Assembly: GCF_900105255.1 (NCBI RefSeq)
Contig: NZ_LT629763.1
Span: forward strand, 2,790,001-2,854,000
Direction: 5' to 3'
Length of the DNA: 64,000 nucleotides
Source: Halopseudomonas sabulinigri
GTDB lineage: Bacteria > Pseudomonadota > Gammaproteobacteria > Pseudomonadales > Pseudomonadaceae
Program-made: the position numbers and the translations under genes
Notes under the pieces: generated by a model
Told to the model about the DNA's origin: nothing
Seen by the model: only the letters and a program-made list of their open reading frames with translations
The model's database searches: none
Shown here: one piece after another, positions 59,400 to 64,000 of the stretch
Position numbering within the stretch: position 1 is the stretch's first letter
Layout: every line of letters begins with the position of its first letter

Positions 59400-61025
59400 A
59401 TGTCGACACCTGCACATTATGCCGTCGGCACTCAGCTTGCCGAGCTGGGTCATACCACCCTTTTTGATGTGCTGGAGTCTTCCTGCGCCCGCTATGGCGA
59501 CGGTCCGGCTTTCTCCTGCGGGGCCGATACGCTGACGTTCAACCAGCTGCGCGGCCGTGCCGATGCCTTTGCGCGCTATCTGCGTCATCACGCTGGCCTT
59601 GAGCCGGGCGACCGCCTGGCGATTCAGTTGCCTAACCTGCTGCAATACACGGTGGCGCTCTTTGGCGCGCTGCGCGCAGGCCTGGTGATCGTCAACACCA
59701 ACCCGCAGTACACCGCGTATGAAACGCGCCACCAGTTTGCTGATTCCGGCGCCAAGGCGGTGGTGGTGCTCGACAAGCTGGTGCCCCTGGTGCGCAAGAT
59801 TCAGGGCTCGACCGACGTTGAAAAACTGATTGTCACCAGCATGGACGACCTGACCAACCCGCAGTACGACAGCACCGAAGCCGATGAAATGCGCTTTATG
59901 CAGGCGCTGCGTCTGGGCGATGAGCTGCCTGAAGTTGCTACCGAGCGGACGCTGGATGACTTGGCGTTGTTGCAGTACACCGGCGGCACCACCGGTGTGT
60001 CCAAGGGCGCGATGCTGACCCACCGCAACATCCTCTGCAACGTCCTGCAGGCGGTGAGCATCCTCAAGGAAGGCGACGTCGACTACGGCAAGGAAGTGCG
60101 CATCTCGCCGCTGCCGCTCTACCATATCTTTGCGTTTACCGCGAACTGCATAGCCTCGGTGTTTACCGGCTTCCACAGTGTGCTGATCACCAACCCGCGT
60201 GATCTGGACGGCATGATCAATGACCTCAAGCGCCATCCCTTCACGCTGCTGACCGGCATCAACTCGCTGTTCGTCTCGCTGATGAATCACCCGGAATTCG
60301 ACAATATCGATTTCAGCCGGCTGAAGTGGGTCAACTCCGGTGGCGCGCCGCTGAATACCGAGATTGCCAAGCGCTGGGAAGCGCGTACCGGCAGCGTGAT
60401 TCGTGAAGGCTACGGCCTGACCGAGACCTCCCCGGTGGTGGTCGCCTCGACGTCCAAGACGCCCTATAAAGAGGGTTATATCGGCCAGCCGGTGATCGAC
60501 ACCGAGTTGAAGACGGTGGATGACGACGGCGTGGAAACACCGCGTGGTGAGCCGGGTGAGGTGCTGATCCGTGGTCCGCAGGTGATGCAGGGGTACTGGC
60601 ATCGTCCGGACGAGACCGCGGCGACCTTCAGCGACGATGGTTGGTTGAAAACCGGTGATGTTGGCGTGATCGACAACCAGGGCTTTCTCAAGCTGGTCGA
60701 CCGCAAGAAAGACATGATTCTGGTCTCCGGCTTCAATGTTTACCCCAACGATGTGGAAGACGCCGTCATGCGTCACGCCGGCATTCGCGAGTGCGTAGCC
60801 GTGGGCGTGCCGGATGAGCGCACCGGTGAGGCGATCAAGATCTACGTCAGCCTGACTGACCGGGCGCTGGATGAAGCGGCCATTATTGCCCACTGCCGCG
60901 AGCAGCTGACCGGTTACAAGATTCCCAAGCATGTCGAGATTCGCGAAGACCTGCCCAAGTCGACCGTGGGCAAGCTGCTGCGCCGGGTGCTGCGGGACGA
61001 AGCCCGGGATGAGGCCAAGGCATGA
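59400..61025 (+). CDS. Long-chain/medium-chain acyl-CoA ligase (FadD-like)
   Basis: The protein is 541 residues and an AMP-forming ligase: P-loop LQYTGGTTGVSKGAMLTHRN, EGYGLTETSPVV, GWLKTGDVGVID, FKLVDRKKDMILVSGFNVYPNDVE-type linker (here LKLVDRKKDM) and catalytic Lys in KSTVGKLLRRVL. It activates a free acid for the beta-oxidation enzymes encoded nearby; PimA is a comparable enzyme. ATG 59400 has GAGG upstream. It overlaps the next gene (ATGA). Confidence 0.92.
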   Translation: MSTPAHYAVGTQLAELGHTTLFDVLESSCARYGDGPAFSCGADTLTFNQLRGRADAFARYLRHHAGLEPGDRLAIQLPNLLQYTVALFGALRAGLVIVNTNPQYTAYETRHQFADSGAKAVVVLDKLVPLVRKIQGSTDVEKLIVTSMDDLTNPQYDSTEADEMRFMQALRLGDELPEVATERTLDDLALLQYTGGTTGVSKGAMLTHRNILCNVLQAVSILKEGDVDYGKEVRISPLPLYHIFAFTANCIASVFTGFHSVLITNPRDLDGMINDLKRHPFTLLTGINSLFVSLMNHPEFDNIDFSRLKWVNSGGAPLNTEIAKRWEARTGSVIREGYGLTETSPVVVASTSKTPYKEGYIGQPVIDTELKTVDDDGVETPRGEPGEVLIRGPQVMQGYWHRPDETAATFSDDGWLKTGDVGVIDNQGFLKLVDRKKDMILVSGFNVYPNDVEDAVMRHAGIRECVAVGVPDERTGEAIKIYVSLTDRALDEAAIIAHCREQLTGYKIPKHVEIREDLPKSTVGKLLRRVLRDEARDEAKA

Positions 61026-61687
61026 GCAGCCTGACGCTGGTTATCGCCGATGGTATTGCGGAGATTCAGCTCGATGATGGCAAGGTCAACGCATTGTCGG
61101 AAAGCATGCTGGAGCAGCTGCTGTCTGCTATTGCTGAGGCGGCGCAGGCCGATGCTGCGCTGCTGATCAGCGGACGGCCTGGCTGCTTCAGCGGCGGTTA
61201 TGATCGCAAATTGATCGACGCCGGTGGCCCGGCCTGTGACGCCATGCGCGCTGCGGGCGACCGCCTGACGCTGGCACTGCTGGATTACCCCGCACCGGTG
61301 GTCGTTGCCAGCAGCGGGCATGCGATGGCCAAAGCCGCATTTGTGCTCTTGCTGGCCGACTACCGGTTGGGCGCTGAAGGGGCGTTTCGTATCGGCTTGA
61401 ACGAGGTCGCCATCGGCATGACTATGCCGCGGGGTGCCATGGCCCAGGCGCGTGCCAGGTTGGCACCGCAGTGGCTCAACCGCTGTGCGCTGCAGGCTGA
61501 ATACCTGGACCCGCAGCAGGCCTTGGCAGCGGGCTTTCTGGATGAACTACAGCCAGCCGACCGGTTGCTGGAGCGCGCTCGGGAAAAAACGCGCCAGCTG
61601 GCGGCGCTGGACAGGCGCGCTTTCCGCGAGACCCGCGCGCTGCTGCATGCTTCGTTGCGCAACGAGCTGGCACAGCTGTTCGGCTGA
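61022..61687 (+). CDS. Crotonase/enoyl-CoA hydratase family protein
   Basis: The protein is 221 residues, short for a crotonase but with the fold segments: FSGGYDRKLID, SGHAMAKAAFVLLLADYRLGAEGAFRIGLNEVAIGMTMP. The oxyanion-hole region is recognisable; typical catalytic glutamates are not both evident, so the reaction could be isomerase-, hydratase- or hydrolase-like. It is translationally coupled to the ligase gene. Confidence 0.82.
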   Translation: MSSLTLVIADGIAEIQLDDGKVNALSESMLEQLLSAIAEAAQADAALLISGRPGCFSGGYDRKLIDAGGPACDAMRAAGDRLTLALLDYPAPVVVASSGHAMAKAAFVLLLADYRLGAEGAFRIGLNEVAIGMTMPRGAMAQARARLAPQWLNRCALQAEYLDPQQALAAGFLDELQPADRLLERAREKTRQLAALDRRAFRETRALLHASLRNELAQLFG

Positions 61688-61751
61688 GACTGCCGGCGGG
61701 CCCTCTCTTGCTGGCCAGCGCCCGTTCCCGCGGTTGCGCTGGCCGCATCTG

Positions 61752-62576
61752 CTATTCCTTGTAGTACGCCACCTGCGTTGACGTCAGTAGCAGCACGCCG
61801 TCTTCGCTCCACAGATGTGCCACCTGATCCGAATAATTATTGTGCATGCGAGTGGCGCGCGCCTGGCCGAGCAGTGGGCGGTCACCGCTGGCGGCCAGGT
61901 GGGCCGCGTCGGCGTGGAAGTAATGCGTCAGCGATACGGTGCCGGCGGGGGTGAAGCGTTGGCGGCGGTGAAAAATGCGCGGTGCAAATACATCACCGAG
62001 CGCCGTCAGTGACGCAAAGTCCAGTGGCCGTGGCGGGTTGTCGCGCGCCCACAGCAGGCTCTCGGTGCCCTCGCGCCCCTCCTTGATTTGCTCCTTGGGA
62101 TGGAACAGGCCGGTTACATAACGGAAGTCGTAATGTTGAAACCAGCTGCGCTCCTGGCGAATTTGCTGCGGCAGGCTGTCAGCAGCGGGTGCGGCGGGCA
62201 TGCTCTCCTGCTGCTCGGACCAGGTTTCGCGGCGCGTGGCGAAAAAAGCGGTGCCGCTGGTGACAACCTCACCGCCCTGGCGTTGCAGCAGCAACCAGTG
62301 CTGGGTCGAGCGGTTGGTGCGCAGTGGCGTGGCTTCTATCTCGAACGCGCCGGGTTGCACCGGGCCGGCAAAGTTGATGGTCAGCGATACGGGCTCACCG
62401 ATGCGTTCCGGGTGCTGCAGCACGGCATTGAGCAGCGTCGCTGCGGTGACGCCGCCAAAGGGCCCCACCATGTTCTGGTAATCGTCGCTGGTGGCGCCGC
62501 TGAACAGGTTGGTAGCGAGCGGCTGCAGCGCAATCGCCCGGTCGAATGCATGGCTGGCGGGCAAGGTGGTGGTCAT
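61752..62576 (-). CDS. TesB-like acyl-CoA thioesterase
   Basis: The protein is 274 residues with a double hot-dog (TesB-like) organisation: N-terminal FGGVTAATLLNAVL and SLTINFAGPV, C-terminal GTVSLTHYFHAD and QARATRMHNNYSDQVAHLW. The start is ATG 62576 at MTTTLPASHAF; the longer frame upstream is not family sequence, and the ribosome site is weak. It may relieve acyl-CoA accumulation in the beta-oxidation region. Confidence 0.8.
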   Translation of the reverse strand: MTTTLPASHAFDRAIALQPLATNLFSGATSDDYQNMVGPFGGVTAATLLNAVLQHPERIGEPVSLTINFAGPVQPGAFEIEATPLRTNRSTQHWLLLQRQGGEVVTSGTAFFATRRETWSEQQESMPAAPAADSLPQQIRQERSWFQHYDFRYVTGLFHPKEQIKEGREGTESLLWARDNPPRPLDFASLTALGDVFAPRIFHRRQRFTPAGTVSLTHYFHADAAHLAASGDRPLLGQARATRMHNNYSDQVAHLWSEDGVLLLTSTQVAYYKE

Positions 62577-62801
62577 CAGGTCGTTCCGATTGAAATAGTA
62601 GGGCAGGGCGGGGTGAATATGATGGTCATAATAATGAGTGCCTGCGGCAGTCGACAAGCAAGCTTGGTCGCATGAATTGGCCGCCATGCGCAACGACGAT
62701 GGGGGCAAGGCCTGCGATTGCTGTTGCGCCGCAGCGGTCTTGCCGACCAGCAGCGTGCTAGCCAGCGGACGCAGACTAGGCTGCGCCCGTTGTGGGTACT
62801 A

Positions 62802-63284
62802 TCAGCCGCGTTTGTAGGTGCCGATCAGGCGGTTCATGGCGGTGGCGTTGGGCTCGATTTTTTCCAGCAGCTGCCACAGCGTAAGGCCAGCGGGCAGGTT
62901 CAATTCGGTATCCAGCGCGATGATCCAGTAGTAGTACTTGTGCTGACCATGGCCCTCTGGCGGCATGGGGCCGTTGTACCCCAGCTTGCCGAAGTTGTTC
63001 TTGCCCTGGGTGTAGTAGCCGCAGCCTTCGCTCAGCTCGTTAACGCTGCCGGGAATGTTGTACAGCACCCAGTGCACGAAACCGTAGGTGCCGTTGGCGG
63101 AGATCAGCGGCGCGTCCGGGTCGTGGCAGATCACAGCGTAGCTCTGGGTGCCCGCCGGTGCATTTTTCCAGCTCAGTGCGGGGGATACATCCTCGCCCTC
63201 ACCGGTGTGCTTGCTGGGGATGACGCCCTCGGCGGTAAACGCCCTGCTTTCAAGTTTCAGATCGTTGGAAAAGGCAAATCCCAT
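62802..63284 (-). CDS. YbhB/YbcL family Raf kinase inhibitor-like protein (PEBP)
   Basis: The protein is 160 residues. The PEBP ligand-site motifs are present: PALSWKNAPAGTQSYAVICHDPDAP and FVHWVLYNIPG, then YNGPMPPEGHGQHKYYYWIIAL. The function of bacterial PEBP proteins is not settled. AAGGAGAA lies before ATG 63284. Confidence 0.93.
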   Translation of the reverse strand: MGFAFSNDLKLESRAFTAEGVIPSKHTGEGEDVSPALSWKNAPAGTQSYAVICHDPDAPLISANGTYGFVHWVLYNIPGSVNELSEGCGYYTQGKNNFGKLGYNGPMPPEGHGQHKYYYWIIALDTELNLPAGLTLWQLLEKIEPNATAMNRLIGTYKRG

Positions 63285-63358
63285 GGTGTTCTCCTTGAGT
63301 TTGGCGTGAAAGGTATCTCAATAGTAGGCCGGGAGTGGCGTCATGCAAGACTGCCAGT

Positions 63359-63652
63359 TCAGTTCATCAGTGCGCTGAGCAGCCAGAGCCCGAGCAGAAT
63401 CCAGACAATACCGAGAATGATTTTCTTACGAATAAAGGAGCGTACGCCGACATAGATCAGGCATAGCCCTAGAATGACCGCAGCGATGCTCAGCAGATTG
63501 CTGTTTACGCCCAGGGCGCGGGCAAAGCCGTTGACGAAATCCGAGCTGGCGTTACTCAGCAGGGTAAACAGCCAGACAAGGCTGTCGATGATAAAGCGAA
63601 TGACGGTGCCAAAAACCTGACCCAGCCATTCAAAAACGTTATTCGCCTGCAT
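63359..63652 (-). CDS. Small hypothetical membrane protein
   Basis: The protein is 97 residues with three hydrophobic segments, the clearest LLSIAAVILGLCLIYVGV and IILGIVWILLGLWLLSAL. I do not recognise a family. It lies between the PEBP and thiolase genes. Confidence 0.65.
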   Translation of the reverse strand: MQANNVFEWLGQVFGTVIRFIIDSLVWLFTLLSNASSDFVNGFARALGVNSNLLSIAAVILGLCLIYVGVRSFIRKKIILGIVWILLGLWLLSALMN

Positions 63653-63749
63653 TCAATTTTCTCTGGTCACTGAGGGAGCGTACTCGCTGGCGACACCTTA
63701 GCAGAAGCCGGGTGTCGGCTGAACTGCCGCCACCCGGAACGCCGAGAGA

Positions 63750-64000
63750 TCACACGCGCTCGATCACTGCAGCCACACCTTGACCCAGGCCGATACACAG
63801 ACTGACCAGCGCATAGCGCTTGCCGGTGCGTTCTAGCTGGCGCAGGGCCGTTAGGGCCAGGCGAGCGCCGGAGGCGCCCAGCGGGTGGCCGACCGCAATG
63901 GCGCCGCCGTTCGGGTTCAGGCGCGGATCGTCGAAGGCAATACCCAGTTGCTTGGCGCAGCCCAGAACCTGGGAAGCGAAGGCTTCGTTGATTTCGATCA
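63750..64000 (-). CDS. Thiolase (acetyl-CoA C-acyltransferase), C-terminal part
   Basis: The frame ends at 63750 and runs off the right edge, so only the last 80 or so residues are seen. They include the thiolase motifs [17 protein letters not shown] and [19 protein letters not shown], and the end [17 protein letters not shown]. It would perform the thiolytic step of the beta-oxidation enzymes to the left. The active-site Cys near the C terminus is not visible in the CxGxG position as usually seen; here it reads LCIGLGQG, which has Cys-Ile-Gly-Leu-Gly, so it is present. Confidence 0.88.
   Translation of the reverse strand, partial: IEINEAFASQVLGCAKQLGIAFDDPRLNPNGGAIAVGHPLGASGARLALTALRQLERTGKRYALVSLCIGLGQGVAAVIERV

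Noticed and set aside
59358-60932. A 524-codon open frame antisense to the acyl-CoA ligase
   Set aside because: It overlaps a clear ligase gene, shows no motif, and its His/Gln/Val-rich composition is typical of antisense frames here.

Overview
The window looks like the chromosome of a GC-rich gammaproteobacterium of the Pseudomonas / Halopseudomonas group. The main reason is the housekeeping order yicC - rph - DUF4870 gene ... crc - pyrE ... argB - algC - dut - coaBC - radC - rpmB - rpmG. That order, the Crc protein and a long membrane-anchored AlgC are typical of Pseudomonadaceae. The species cannot be named from the sequence alone.

Layout. (1) 1-6.4 kb: the end of a DUF2254 membrane protein, then a purine/allantoin catabolic locus with a GntR-FCD regulator, an NCS1 permease, an allantoin/hydantoin-type racemase, PuuE-type allantoinase, (S)-ureidoglycine aminohydrolase and ureidoglycolate lyase. 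Matching TTGTATACAA-type palindromes lie before the catabolic genes and, in degenerate form, before the regulator. (2) 6.4-8.8 kb: yicC, rph with a terminator, and a small DUF4870 membrane protein. (3) 8.9-32.3 kb: a complete Fur-type catechol siderophore locus. It holds 2,3-dihydroxybenzoate synthesis genes (dhbC, dhbE, dhbB, dhbA), two NRPSs (C-A-T and C-A-T-E-C-T), a free-standing adenylation protein, a binding protein, a phosphopantetheinyl transferase, an ABC importer, a TonB-dependent receptor and an MFS protein. The gene order matches the amonabactin (amoCEBFAGH) locus of Aeromonas as I recall it. The binding-pocket residues point to Lys (AmoF) and Gly (AmoH). (4) 32.4-42.8 kb: housekeeping genes crc, pyrE, argB, algC, dut, coaBC, radC, rpmBG and small envelope proteins. 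(5) 42.9-51.6 kb: a fatty-acid desaturase, a GGDEF/EAL protein, a ChrR-like cupin, uppP, a cyclase-family hydrolase and a chemoreceptor of unusual topology. (6) 51.7-64 kb: etfBA, a beta-oxidation operon (FadB/PimF-like protein plus two acyl-CoA dehydrogenases), an IclR regulator, a divergent acyl-CoA ligase / crotonase pair, a thioesterase, a PEBP protein, a small membrane protein and the end of a thiolase gene. The two beta-oxidation promoters share a 17-bp motif.

The most interesting block is the siderophore locus. It sits between two genes (DUF4870 gene and crc) that are neighbours in P. aeruginosa, so it looks like an insertion into conserved synteny. Its assembly line has a C-T module without an adenylation domain, a trans-acting Gly-type adenylation protein, and no recognisable thioesterase.
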